From: Prosthecodimorpha hirschii
GTDB taxonomy: Bacteria > Pseudomonadota > Alphaproteobacteria > Rhizobiales > Ancalomicrobiaceae
Direction of reading: 5' to 3'
Length of the DNA stretch: 64,000 nucleotides
Assembly (NCBI RefSeq): GCF_001305515.1
Contig: NZ_LJYW01000001.1
Location: 5,751,691-5,815,690, forward strand
This document shows positions 46,441-55,358 of the stretch, piece after piece (within the stretch, counting starts at the first letter, position 1; the number at the start of each line of letters is the position of its first letter). Under the pieces are notes generated by a model. The model was not told the origin of the DNA. It was given only the letters and a program-made list of their open reading frames with translations, and did no database searches. The position numbers were made by a program, and so were the translations under genes.

Positions 46441-46554
46441 GCGGCGGCGCCCCCCGACGCGAAGACGGCGTCCCAGTAGCCCGCCCCGCCGGGCGAGCTT
46501 CCCACGAAATCAGGCCGCGCGCTCGGGCCGGCTCTGGCACCTTCGGGGCCGCGA

Positions 46555-47337
46555 TCAGCCCTTGGCGGCCTCCATCAGGCGGCGGCACTGGTCGAGGTCC
46601 CACTTCAGCGGGTCGTTCGGTCCGGCATCCCGGCGCATGATCGAGGTCGACACGACGACGCCGGCCGCCTCGGCCAGGGCGCGTCCGATGTTGCCGGCAT
46701 CGACGCCACCGCCGACGAGCACCGGAGCCTTGATGCCGGCGGTCCGCAGCGCCCGGATCCGGGCAAGGCTGTCGTCGAAATCGGTGCCGGTGATGACGAG
46801 CCCGTCCGCCCCCATGTCGACGGCCCATTTGGCGGCCTGCGGCTGCGAGACGCCGCCGATCGGCAGCGAGGTCCGGTCGTGGATGTCGGCCAGGATGGCG
46901 ACCCCGTCGGCGCCGGCCGCCTGACGATAGGCCCGGGCGGCGACGCACAAGGCCGACTTCTGGCCCTCGGACGACATGACCGCCCCGACATAGACCTTGA
47001 GACGCACGAAGCCGGCGCCGCAGGCCTCCGCAATGGCGATCGGGCTTTCCGCATCGTGCGCCTGCACGATGATGCCGAGGGCGAGATCGGGGTATTCCCG
47101 GCGGATGAGACGGCCGAGGGCGGCGGTGCGCGCGACGGTCGCGAGGCTGGCGGGGCCGGCCGCGCGCGTCTGGTCCTGCAGCTTGACGGCCGGAATGCCG
47201 GCTTTCGCGAACACGGCGGCGTTGGTCAGCACGTAGTCTTCGAGATAGGCCATCGACAGGCCCGGCTGGACGACCGGATCGGGGAGATGCAGGGCGGCAA
47301 TGACCGTGTGGTCGAAGGCAAGACGGTTCGGGGTCAT
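46555..47337 (-). CDS. BtpA/SgcQ family protein
   Basis: This 260-aa TIM-barrel-type protein of the BtpA family (SgcQ in E. coli) shows FDHTVIAALHLPDPV and GIIVQAHDAESPIAIAEACG. RLKVYVGAVMSSEGQ and the end VLVGGGVDAGNIGRALAEAAGVVVSTSIMR also match. The biochemical function of the family is not established; some are annotated as nucleosidases and as photosystem biogenesis factors. It is the last gene of the ten-gene ABC/kinase/SIS operon and overlaps the PfkB gene by four bases, so it likely acts in the same catabolic pathway. Confidence 0.85.
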   Translation of the reverse strand: MTPNRLAFDHTVIAALHLPDPVVQPGLSMAYLEDYVLTNAAVFAKAGIPAVKLQDQTRAAGPASLATVARTAALGRLIRREYPDLALGIIVQAHDAESPIAIAEACGAGFVRLKVYVGAVMSSEGQKSALCVAARAYRQAAGADGVAILADIHDRTSLPIGGVSQPQAAKWAVDMGADGLVITGTDFDDSLARIRALRTAGIKAPVLVGGGVDAGNIGRALAEAAGVVVSTSIMRRDAGPNDPLKWDLDQCRRLMEAAKG

Positions 47338-48368
47338 GGTTGGTTCCGGATTGGGTGTGGGGCGCTGAAGGTGCTGAGCCTCGCCTCCGCCTGCGCGCGC
47401 GTGACCGCCAGGAGCGGCAGCGGGCCCCTGGTCTCGACCGCGAAGGCGGCCGAAACGGTGGCCCTTCTGGCGGCAATCAAGGGCGGCTCGCCGAGCAGCA
47501 GGCCGCTCAGGAAGCCGCCGCAATAGGCATCTCCCGCACCGGTCGGATCGACCACCGGCACCGTCAGGGCGCCGATCGCCTCGCACCGGTCCGAACCGCG
47601 CAGCGCGATCAGAGACCCTTCGCCGGCGAGCTTGACGCCGACCGCGCCGCGCACCCGCCCGGCCAGGGCGAGAAGCGCGGCCTCCGGGGGGCGATCGGGG
47701 GCCAGCATGGCCAGTTCGCGCCGGCTCGGCAGGAAGGCATCGACCAGCGGCAGGAGCTGGTCGAGATAGGCGGCGTCCATGGCGGCCGCGTGCGAGCCGG
47801 GATCGCAGGTCACGATCAGGCCGCGCGCCCGCGCCGCCCGCGCCAGGGCGAGCGTGGCGTAGGGACGGTTGGGGGCCAGATGGATGGCGCCGGCCGCCCA
47901 GACGGCCTCCGGCACATGGGCCGGCTCGACCGGATGGGCGCGGCGATAGCCGGCGAAGTCGCGGCCTTGCGGGGGATGGTCGGACAGCCTCCGTTCGAAG
48001 GCCGCCGCCGCGGCCGGCGATACCCGCTCGCCGACCATGCCGCAGGCGTCTGCGGTGGCTGCGGTCGCGTGGAGATGATCGCGCCGCTCGCCGTCGGTCC
48101 GGTAGAAGAACCATTCCTCCAGGTCGACCGCGACCGGATCGACGCTCAGCGCCAGGGGGGCGAGGCCGCCGGCCGCGAGCGCCGCCAGCATCGGGCGCGG
48201 ATAGTTCTCCGGAATGCGCGCGCAGATGCCGACCGGGTCCAGCCAGAGACGGGCGCCGGCGGCGGAATAGACCGCATTCCCGCCGATCTGGCCGCGGACC
48301 AGCGCGCCGTTGTGCGACACGACATTGTCGATGATCACGCCGCCGGTGGTGAAGAGGCGGGGTGTCAC
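47334..48368 (-). CDS. PfkB-family carbohydrate kinase (copy 2)
   Basis: This 344-aa kinase shows GGNAVYSAAGARLW in the N-terminal sugar-binding half. The catalytic motif is DPTGAGDAYCGGF near residue 275, where Asp of GAGD is the general base. It phosphorylates a sugar or sugar adduct. It overlaps the BtpA gene (47334-47337) and the SIS gene before it by four bases. It differs clearly from the other PfkB protein at 52305-53183, so they probably act on different intermediates. Confidence 0.9.
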   Translation of the reverse strand: MTPRLFTTGGVIIDNVVSHNGALVRGQIGGNAVYSAAGARLWLDPVGICARIPENYPRPMLAALAAGGLAPLALSVDPVAVDLEEWFFYRTDGERRDHLHATAATADACGMVGERVSPAAAAAFERRLSDHPPQGRDFAGYRRAHPVEPAHVPEAVWAAGAIHLAPNRPYATLALARAARARGLIVTCDPGSHAAAMDAAYLDQLLPLVDAFLPSRRELAMLAPDRPPEAALLALAGRVRGAVGVKLAGEGSLIALRGSDRCEAIGALTVPVVDPTGAGDAYCGGFLSGLLLGEPPLIAARRATVSAAFAVETRGPLPLLAVTRAQAEARLSTFSAPHPIRNQP

Positions 48369-49498
48369 GACCAGGGCCCGCCGAGCCCGAGCTCCGCGCG
48401 GGCCATCGCCGCATGAAAGGCCAGCGCGTGCAGGGGCACGGTGGCCATGATGGCGGCGAGCGGGCCCGCCGCCTCGGGAACGACGAGGTGATGGGCGACC
48501 CGTTCGACGATCTCCGCGTCCGGTTCCCGCAGGATCGCGAAGCTGGTGGCGCCCTCGGCCTGGGCGACGAGGGCCGTGTCGAGGGCCCGTTCGCGCGCTT
48601 CCGGCGCGGTCGCGACGATCACCAGCCGGTCGCCCCGCTTCGGCAGGCGGTAGTGGTGCATCTCCTCCAACGGCAGGGCGAAAGCGTGCGCCGGGGTCAG
48701 TTCGCGGAGCTTCGCGGCCCCGAAGGAGGCGGCCGCGAAATCCGGGCCGGCGCCCGTGAAGATCGTCATCGGAGCATCGGCGAGGGCGGACGCAACCCGG
48801 GCGACCGGATCGTCGATCCGCGCGACGAGGGCGTCGATGGAGGCCGGGAGCGCCGCGAGCGCGGTCGCGAGGTCATCGGTCGTCGCGACGCCCGGGGCGG
48901 GCGGGAACGCTGCGGCGAGATGCGCCGCGAGCCCGGCGAGGAGCGCGATCGAGGCCATCGACGACTGGGTCGGCCATCCCTTTCGCGACGCCTGCACGAG
49001 GAGGCCGGCGTCGAAGCCGGTCATCGCAGGGCTGCCCGGGGTGTTGGACATGCCGACCGCGATCGCGCCTTCGGCCTTGGCCCGGGCCAGGGCGTTGATC
49101 ACCGCCGGCGTGTTGCCGCCGGAGGTCAGCCCGATCACCAAAGCCCCCCGGTTGATCGCGGCGCCCGCGAAGGCGGCGTGCTCGAAGGCCTCGACCGCGA
49201 AGCAGGGCACGCCGAGGGCGCGCTCCAGGATCGGCGCGGCGGCCAGGCCGACGAACCAGGAATCGCCGCAGCCGACCACGACGATCCGCTCGGGGCGGCC
49301 GCGCAATGCGCTGCGGACCCGCTCGAAATCGGGGCCGGCACCCGCCAGGGTCTCGGCGATGGCCGCGCCCTGCGCCAGCATCTCGGTGCGCGTCCGGCCG
49401 ACGCGGGCCAGCCGGGCCGGGTCGCGGGGGGCGTCGGTGGACGGTTCGGCCCGCAATCGGGCCAGTCGTTGCGTCCAGTCCGTGGTCGGTTCGGTCAT
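48365..49498 (-). CDS. SIS-domain protein, sugar isomerase/deglycase type (copy 2)
   Basis: This 377-aa protein has two SIS domains like the GlmS isomerase half, FrlB or AgaS. The first has IVVVGCGDSWFVGLAAAPILE and TSGGNTPAVINALARA. The second has the E-x-M-H-H segment LPLEEMHHYRLPKRGDRLVI, placed like the catalytic Glu/His of FrlB. It would isomerise or deglycate a phosphorylated amino sugar or Amadori product. The start is ATG 49498; a GTG two codons earlier overlaps. It lies 25 bases after the permease gene. Confidence 0.87.
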   Translation of the reverse strand: MTEPTTDWTQRLARLRAEPSTDAPRDPARLARVGRTRTEMLAQGAAIAETLAGAGPDFERVRSALRGRPERIVVVGCGDSWFVGLAAAPILERALGVPCFAVEAFEHAAFAGAAINRGALVIGLTSGGNTPAVINALARAKAEGAIAVGMSNTPGSPAMTGFDAGLLVQASRKGWPTQSSMASIALLAGLAAHLAAAFPPAPGVATTDDLATALAALPASIDALVARIDDPVARVASALADAPMTIFTGAGPDFAAASFGAAKLRELTPAHAFALPLEEMHHYRLPKRGDRLVIVATAPEARERALDTALVAQAEGATSFAILREPDAEIVERVAHHLVVPEAAGPLAAIMATVPLHALAFHAAMARAELGLGGPWS

Positions 49499-49523
49499 GG
49501 TCACTCTTGCATGTTGCGGAAGG

Positions 49524-50330
49524 TCAGCGGCCCAGCCGCTCGAGGCCGACGGTCCGGGCGACGACCAGCATCACCAGGAAGGACAGGCCGATCTCGATCG
49601 CCGAAATCGCCGCGATGGCCGGCGTCGAGTCGTTCTGGACCAGATAGTAGAGTTCCACCGGCAGCGGACGACCGCGCACGTCCGACGTGAACAGCGCGAC
49701 CGTGACGTTGTCGAAGGCTTCGATGAAGGTGAACGCCCCCGCGGCGAGCAGTGCCGGACCGAGCTGGGGCAAGGTCACGCGCGCGAAGGTTTCGAGCTTG
49801 CCGGCGCCGAGATTGGCCGAAGCCTCGTCGAGCCGCGGATCGAGCCCGGCGAGCCGCGCCATGGTGATGCGGATGACGAAAGGCAGGCAGAAGACGGACA
49901 GCGCGGCGACCAGCATGGCGTTCGAGGCGCGGAAGGCGAAATAGGCGCCGAAAAACAGGCTAGCGATGCCGATGACCATGCCGGGCATCATCTGGGGCGA
50001 CAGCAGGAACGCGTTGAGGGAGGCTTTTCCGGGGAACGTGCCCCGCACCGCCGCGAAGGCCGCCGGCACGCCGAGCACCAGGCCGATCAGCGCGACATAG
50101 ACCGAGATCGTCAGGCTGACCCAGATCGAGTCGGTCAGCTGCCGGTTCTGCAGGAGCGACTGATACCATTTCAGGCTGAAGCCCGACGGCGGAAACGAGA
50201 TGTAGGCGCGCGGCTCGAACGATATGGCGATCACGACCAGGCTGGGCGCGACCAGGAGCAGCAACGCGAAGCCGGCTAGCAGGACGAACAGCGCCGTCCA
50301 CAGGCGGTCGGACCAGGTCATGGCTTTCAT
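49524..50330 (-). CDS. ABC transporter permease, polyamine/PotC type
   Basis: This 268-aa inner-membrane permease has six membrane segments. It starts MKAMTWSDRLWTALFVLLAG and contains SFEPRAYISFPPSGFSLKWYQSLL-like sequence typical of PotC/YdcV proteins. The EAA loop is LDEASANLGAGKLETFARVTLPQL. It overlaps its partner permease by four bases. Confidence 0.93.
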   Translation of the reverse strand: MKAMTWSDRLWTALFVLLAGFALLLLVAPSLVVIAISFEPRAYISFPPSGFSLKWYQSLLQNRQLTDSIWVSLTISVYVALIGLVLGVPAAFAAVRGTFPGKASLNAFLLSPQMMPGMVIGIASLFFGAYFAFRASNAMLVAALSVFCLPFVIRITMARLAGLDPRLDEASANLGAGKLETFARVTLPQLGPALLAAGAFTFIEAFDNVTVALFTSDVRGRPLPVELYYLVQNDSTPAIAAISAIEIGLSFLVMLVVARTVGLERLGR

Positions 50331-51241
50331 GCGCGCGCCTCGCTCCACCGATTGATGCGGCTGCCGACCCAGACGATCAGGAAGACGAACGCGAAGGAGC
50401 TCGACAGCAGGATCGCGGCCAGCACGGCGCCGCGCGTCCAGTCCAGCACCACGACGGTCTGTTCGTAGACCTGCACGGCGAGCGTGGCGTAGTTTCCGCC
50501 GCCGAGAAGCTGAGGCACGATGAAGTTCGTGTAGGAGATCGCAAACACCAGGGCAAGGCCCGCGAAGATCGCCGGGACGCTCATCGGCACCACCACCTTG
50601 AAGAAGGTCTCGGCCCGGCTGGCGCCGAGATTGAACGACGCCTCTTCCAGGCGCCGGTCGCGCTCGGCCAGCACGGCGAGCAGCGGCAGGATCATGAACG
50701 GCAGGTGGATCTGGGTCATGCCGATGATCACCGCATAGTCGGTGTTGAGAATGCGCAGGGGCTCGTCGATGACCCCGAGCTGGATCAGCGTGTGGTTCAC
50801 GATGCCCCGCCGGCCGCCGAGGATCACCAGCCAGGCATAGGCGCGGACGAGCGCGCTGGTCAGGAGCGGGGAGATGACCGCGACCAGCATCAGGGTGCGC
50901 CAGATGCCCTTGGTCTGGCTGTAGAGATAGGCCACCGGATAGGCGAGCAGCAGCGTCATGACCGTCGAGATCACGGCCACATAGAAGCTTCGCCATGTCA
51001 GGCGCCAGACCAGGGTGTCGTTGAGAGCCGCCCACAGGGGCTGGAGCGTGAAGCTGTCGCCCACGATCCGGCCCCGGTCGATGGTGACGAAGCCGAAGGC
51101 GAGCAGCGTCAGCATGGGCAGGACCAGGAAGACGATCAGGAACAGCACCGCCGGCAGGGCGGGCCAGAAGCCGCCGCCGTGCAGCATGCGTCGGACGAGG
51201 CGGCCGGGGCGCCGGCCGGGCGAGATCGCGGCGGCGGTCAT
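50327..51241 (-). CDS. ABC transporter permease, polyamine/PotB type
   Basis: This 304-aa permease has an N-terminal positively charged stretch and six membrane segments. The EAA loop is LEEASFNLGASRAETFFKVVVPMS, and ISPLLTSALVRAYAWLVILGGRRG is typical of PotB/YdcU proteins. It overlaps the ATPase and PotC-type genes by four bases each. Confidence 0.93.
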   Translation of the reverse strand: MTAAAISPGRRPGRLVRRMLHGGGFWPALPAVLFLIVFLVLPMLTLLAFGFVTIDRGRIVGDSFTLQPLWAALNDTLVWRLTWRSFYVAVISTVMTLLLAYPVAYLYSQTKGIWRTLMLVAVISPLLTSALVRAYAWLVILGGRRGIVNHTLIQLGVIDEPLRILNTDYAVIIGMTQIHLPFMILPLLAVLAERDRRLEEASFNLGASRAETFFKVVVPMSVPAIFAGLALVFAISYTNFIVPQLLGGGNYATLAVQVYEQTVVVLDWTRGAVLAAILLSSSFAFVFLIVWVGSRINRWSEARA

Positions 51242-52296
51242 GGGGTCCCCCGCTCGATGACCCGGCAGGCGGCCGGATCGATGACGCCGATCGAGACCGG
51301 ACTTCCCGCCGCGAGCGGGACTTCGCCGGAGCGACGGTTGACCGTGACGCGCAACGGCTCGGGGAAGCCGGCATCGACTTCGTATTCGATCGTCGGACCC
51401 TGGGCGATGGCGAACAGAACCGTGCCGGGTGGTCCGGATTGTCCGGTGCCCGGGTCGATCCTGCCTGCTGCGAGCGTCAGATTCTCGGGCCGCACGATCA
51501 GGTCCGCCGGGCCGTCGGGCCGTTCGGCGACCACCGCCGGAAAGTCGACCACGGCCCCGGCGCGCAATCCGACCGGAAGGATGTTGGCGCGGCCGATGAA
51601 GGTCGCGACGAAGGGGTTGGCGGGGCGGTCGTAGATCGCGAGCGGCGGCGCGACCTGCTCGAAGGTGCCCGCACGCATGACCGCGACCTGATCGGACAGC
51701 ATCATCGCCTCGCTCTGGTCGTGGGTCACGAAGATCGAGGTGATGCCGAGCCGCTCGATCAGCTTGCGCAGTTCGGTCTGCATCGACAGCCGGAGCTTGG
51801 CGTCGAGCGCATTGAAGGGCTCGTCGAGGAGCAGCACGTCCGGCTCCAGCACGAGCACGCGGGCGATGGCGACCCGCTGCTGCTGCCCGCCGGACAATTG
51901 GGCCGGATAGCGGTCGCCGAGCGGACCGAGCGAGACGATGTCGAGCGCCCGCGCGACGCGGTCCTTGATTTCGGGTCCCGGCCTGCGGCGGACCTTGAGC
52001 CCGTAGGCGACGTTCTCGGCCACGGTCAGATGCGGAAACAGGGCGTAGTTCTGGAACACGTAGCCGACGCTGCGCCGGTTCGGGGGCAGGGCGGTGATGT
52101 CGATGCCGCCGACCAGGACACGGCCGGCATCGGGCTCGACGAAGCCCGCCAGCGTTCTGAGCAAGGTCGTCTTGCCGCAGCCGGACGGTCCGAGCAGGGT
52201 CATCACCTGGCCCTTCTCGACGGACAGCGAGCATCCGTCGAGCACGCGCACGTCGCCGTAGCTCTTGATGATCGACTCCATGACGATGTGCGGCAT
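51238..52296 (-). CDS. ABC transporter ATP-binding protein, PotA type
   Basis: This 352-aa ATPase has Walker A GPSGCGKTT, the Q-loop VFQNYALFPHLTV, the signature LSGGQQQRVAIARVL and Walker B VLLLDEPFNALD, then a C-terminal TOBE-type regulatory domain (about 275-350). It powers the two permeases that follow. The PfkB gene ends nine bases before its start. Confidence 0.95.
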   Translation of the reverse strand: MPHIVMESIIKSYGDVRVLDGCSLSVEKGQVMTLLGPSGCGKTTLLRTLAGFVEPDAGRVLVGGIDITALPPNRRSVGYVFQNYALFPHLTVAENVAYGLKVRRRPGPEIKDRVARALDIVSLGPLGDRYPAQLSGGQQQRVAIARVLVLEPDVLLLDEPFNALDAKLRLSMQTELRKLIERLGITSIFVTHDQSEAMMLSDQVAVMRAGTFEQVAPPLAIYDRPANPFVATFIGRANILPVGLRAGAVVDFPAVVAERPDGPADLIVRPENLTLAAGRIDPGTGQSGPPGTVLFAIAQGPTIEYEVDAGFPEPLRVTVNRRSGEVPLAAGSPVSIGVIDPAACRVIERGTP

Positions 52297-52304
52297 TGTC
52301 GGGC

Positions 52305-53183
52305 TCAATGGGTTGTAGCGGGTGAAGGGAAGGGGGGCGTGGCGAGCCCCAGAGCGGAGGGACCGATGCCGGCGACCGCCGCGGCCCCGACGCGCACGGC
52401 GACGCGGCAGGCCGCATCGAGCGTGTCGCCCGCCGCGATGCGCGCGGCGAGGGCTCCGACGGTCGCGTCGCCGGCCCCGGTCGGGTCGAGCACGGTTGCG
52501 GGCGGCGGTGCGACGGTGACCACGCGCGTGTCGCCGGCCCGGCAATAGGCGAGCCCGGCGCTGCCGCGCTTCTGGACGATGTCGCAGCCGCGCGACGCCA
52601 GCGCGACCACGGCCGCGTCGTCCGCCACATCCGGCAGCAGGAGCGCGGTCTCCTCGCGGCTCGGCGCGAAGAGGCGGAGGCGGGGCAGAAGCTCGAGCCC
52701 GCCGGCCGGCCATTCGGCCGGCCCGGCCGCCGCGAAGGCTTCGCTGGTGTCGGCGACCGCCGGGCAGTCGAGCCCGGCCAGGATTGCGGCCGCATGCACC
52801 GGCGGCATCGGGCACAGCACGGCGATGTCGGCGGCCGGCCCCACGACGGGCGGACGCAAGGCGGCCGTGCGTTCCCACCACAAGGCCTCGCCGTAGTGGC
52901 TCGACGCCCGGTCGCCGCCGGAGGCGTGCCGGATGCGGGCGCGCCGGGTCGGGCCGGCGGCCGGCCGGATCCATGAGACATCGATGCCGAGGCCGGCCAG
53001 GGCGGCGATCCACGCGGCCGGATAGTCCTCGCCCCGGCACGCGACGATCGCGGCCTCCGCGCCGGCCATCCTGGCACCGAGCGCCCCGTAGAGCGCGGCG
53101 CCGCCGGCGACGGCATCGGAACGAACGCCCGGGGCGACGATGCCGTCGATGGACAGATAGCCGTAGAGGACGACCTTCGGCAT
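52305..53183 (-). CDS. PfkB-family carbohydrate kinase (copy 1)
   Basis: This 292-aa kinase starts MPKVVLYGYLSIDGIVAPG and has AVAGGAALYGALGARMAG in the substrate half. The catalytic motif is DPTGAGDATVGALAAR. It is shorter than copy 2 and diverged from it. It lies between the SIS gene and the ATPase gene, so kinase and SIS enzyme are encoded together, as in fructosamine-degradation loci (frlD/frlB). The substrate is inferred only from this context. Confidence 0.88.
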   Translation of the reverse strand: MPKVVLYGYLSIDGIVAPGVRSDAVAGGAALYGALGARMAGAEAAIVACRGEDYPAAWIAALAGLGIDVSWIRPAAGPTRRARIRHASGGDRASSHYGEALWWERTAALRPPVVGPAADIAVLCPMPPVHAAAILAGLDCPAVADTSEAFAAAGPAEWPAGGLELLPRLRLFAPSREETALLLPDVADDAAVVALASRGCDIVQKRGSAGLAYCRAGDTRVVTVAPPPATVLDPTGAGDATVGALAARIAAGDTLDAACRVAVRVGAAAVAGIGPSALGLATPPFPSPATTH

Positions 53184-53191
53184 GGCCTTCC

Positions 53192-54286
53192 CTATTGCCC
53201 CGTGCCGATCAGCGATCGCCGGGTCAGCATGCGGCTGACCGTGAAGCGCGTCTCGTCCGCCTTGAGGTGCTGCCGGCTGTTCGGATCGAGCCCGCTCGCC
53301 TCCGCCATCCGATAGGCCAGCCGTTGGAGCGGGATCGGCGTGATCAGCGGAGCGAGCGACACGGGGACGGCCGGCAAGGTGATGCGATGGGCGGCGGAGG
53401 CGACCGGGGTCGCGTCCGTGTCGATCGCCAGCGTCGGCACGCCGAGCCGCGCCAGCGCCGCGCAGGACGCGTCGGCGTATTCGGCCAGGGCCGGATCGGC
53501 CGCGACGACGACGACCAGATCGGTGACCGGCATCGCCCAATACTGGCTGTGGGCGAATTCCTCCAGATCGCCGGACCAGACCGGCAGGCGCGTCAGCTCG
53601 ACGAATTTCGCCGCCCCGTAACGCGCGGTTCCGCGGTCCGCACCGGCCGAGAGGATGCGGATGCCGGTCGGCACGGGCGTGCCGAGACCGGGCAGGACCG
53701 CGGACGCGGCCCGTTCGGCCGAAGCCTGCGCCTCGGCGATCCGCATGAGGTCGATCGGGTCCGACGAACCCGCGGCCCCGGCGGCCAGAAGCATCAGCGC
53801 GAACAGGGTGGCGGTGTAGCTCGCCGTGCCGCACAGGAACGGCGCGATATCCGGCAGATCCAGCGAGACCTTGCGGGTTGCGATTTCGCCGAGCCGCCCG
53901 CCGCTGCCGTTGACCAGCGCCAGCAGCGGAATGCCGGCCGCCGAGACGGCGCGCGCCGCCTCGACCGTCCGGTCGACATTGCCCGACATGGAGATGCAGA
54001 CGACCCGATCGTCGGGGCGCAGGCGGCCGGCCGACAGCACCAGATCGAGCGCCCCGATCGCCCGCCAGTCGAGCCCGAGTTCCGCCGCCCGGTGTGCCGC
54101 GGCTTCCGCCGCGAACACGCCGTCGCCGCAGCCGGCCACGAACACCCGGCCACGCGGGCCGGGTGCCAGCACGGCGCGGCCGAGCGCCGCGAACGCGTCC
54201 GCCCGCGCGCCCAGGCCGCGCAGGACATCGGGCTGGCGCGCGATGTCGCGAAGCATGGGCGGCGTGCTTTCAAACGCCGTGGTCAT
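53192..54286 (-). CDS. SIS-domain protein, sugar isomerase/deglycase type (copy 1)
   Basis: This 364-aa protein has two SIS domains. The first shows GRVFVAGCGDGVFAAEAAA and ISMSGNVDRTVEAARAVS. The second shows ILSAGADRGTARYGAAKFVEL with DLEEFAHSQYWAMP, placed like the catalytic Glu-x-x-His of FrlB-type deglycases. It overlaps the binding-protein gene by four bases and precedes a PfkB gene. It is about the same size as copy 2 but diverged in sequence. Confidence 0.87.
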   Translation of the reverse strand: MTTAFESTPPMLRDIARQPDVLRGLGARADAFAALGRAVLAPGPRGRVFVAGCGDGVFAAEAAAHRAAELGLDWRAIGALDLVLSAGRLRPDDRVVCISMSGNVDRTVEAARAVSAAGIPLLALVNGSGGRLGEIATRKVSLDLPDIAPFLCGTASYTATLFALMLLAAGAAGSSDPIDLMRIAEAQASAERAASAVLPGLGTPVPTGIRILSAGADRGTARYGAAKFVELTRLPVWSGDLEEFAHSQYWAMPVTDLVVVVAADPALAEYADASCAALARLGVPTLAIDTDATPVASAAHRITLPAVPVSLAPLITPIPLQRLAYRMAEASGLDPNSRQHLKADETRFTVSRMLTRRSLIGTGQ

Positions 54287-55323
54287 GACGCGAACAGCCG
54301 ATCGAACTGCTCGACGATCTTGCCGCGCTGCGGCGCGATCTTGCTCCAGTCGACGGTCTGCAGCTTGGCGATTTCGGCGGGGGTCGAAGGCGTGTAGGCC
54401 TTGGCGGCCTCCGGCACGGCGACGCCGCGAACGGTCGGGCCGAAGAAGTACGGCGCGTTGGCGGCGAACTGCTGGTATTCGGGCGACAGGATCTCGTTCA
54501 TCCACTCGTTCACCAGATCCGGTTCGCGCGTCTTGGCGATGGCCGACATGAACGAGATGATGGCGACCGGACCCGGATCGGGCTGGACGAACTTGATCGG
54601 CAGGCCCTTGGCGGCGGCACCGGCGGCGTCGTTGTTCCAGATCGGGGCGAGGGCGATCTCCTCGCGCTCCAGCATCTGGATCAGCGCGGTCGGGGACCGG
54701 CCGACCATCGGCTTCAGCTCCTGCAGCTTGGCCCAGCCGGGCTCCAGGTTGTCCTCGGAGCCGCCATAGATCTTGGCCGCGATCGCCAGAACGCCGAGGC
54801 CGAGATTGGAGGAGGCGCGCGGGATGGCCACCTTGCCGCGATATTCCGGGTTCCAGAGGTCGGCCCAGCTTTTCGGCGCCGTCTTGAGGAGCTTCTCGTT
54901 ATAGGCGATGCCGATCAGCGAATAGCTCGCCGGCACGCCGAAGCCGCCCGACTTGGCCATCAGCTCGGGCACGACATTGGCGGCGTTCGGCACCTTCGAC
55001 GGATCGAGCTTCTGGATATAGCCTTCGCGCTGGGCGGTCAGGTGCGGCGGCTCGCCGTTGGGCATGGCGTCGAAGGGCGAGAAGCCCTGCGCGGCCTTGA
55101 TCTGCGCCACGATGTCCTGGCTCTCGCTCGGCACGAGGCGGATGCGCAGGCCGGGATGCTTCGCCTCCATCTTGCGCGCGAGCCACTGGTGCGGCTCCTG
55201 CAACTGGCCGGCGAAAGAGACGATGACCAGTTCCTTCGCGCCCTGGGCGCGGACGATGGCGGGGAGCGCGAGCGTGGCGCCCACGCCGGCGAGAAGCGTC
55301 CTGCGGGTGAATGCGGTCGACAT
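54283..55323 (-). CDS. ABC transporter substrate-binding protein, PotD/AfuA-like (copy 2)
   Basis: This 346-aa periplasmic receptor has a twin-arginine signal (FTRRTLLAGVGATLALPAIV) and the family 1/PotD-type layout with GFSPFDAMPNGEPPHLTAQREG-like and SYSLIGIAYNEKLLK segments. It is strongly similar to the receptor at 55359-56402, almost residue for residue at FSPFDAMPN-EPPH, PASYSLIGIAYN and YFFGPTVRGV. The two are tandem paralogues serving one transporter. Ligand unknown. Confidence 0.92.
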   Translation of the reverse strand: MSTAFTRRTLLAGVGATLALPAIVRAQGAKELVIVSFAGQLQEPHQWLARKMEAKHPGLRIRLVPSESQDIVAQIKAAQGFSPFDAMPNGEPPHLTAQREGYIQKLDPSKVPNAANVVPELMAKSGGFGVPASYSLIGIAYNEKLLKTAPKSWADLWNPEYRGKVAIPRASSNLGLGVLAIAAKIYGGSEDNLEPGWAKLQELKPMVGRSPTALIQMLEREEIALAPIWNNDAAGAAAKGLPIKFVQPDPGPVAIISFMSAIAKTREPDLVNEWMNEILSPEYQQFAANAPYFFGPTVRGVAVPEAAKAYTPSTPAEIAKLQTVDWSKIAPQRGKIVEQFDRLFAS

Positions 55324-55358
55324 GGCGGATCTCCGATTGGGGGTGGTCTGGCGATCGG

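Noticed and set aside
46479-46494. Short GCCCG/CGGGC hairpin between the thioredoxin-fold and BtpA genes
   Set aside because: Only five base pairs and no T-run; too weak to call a terminator.
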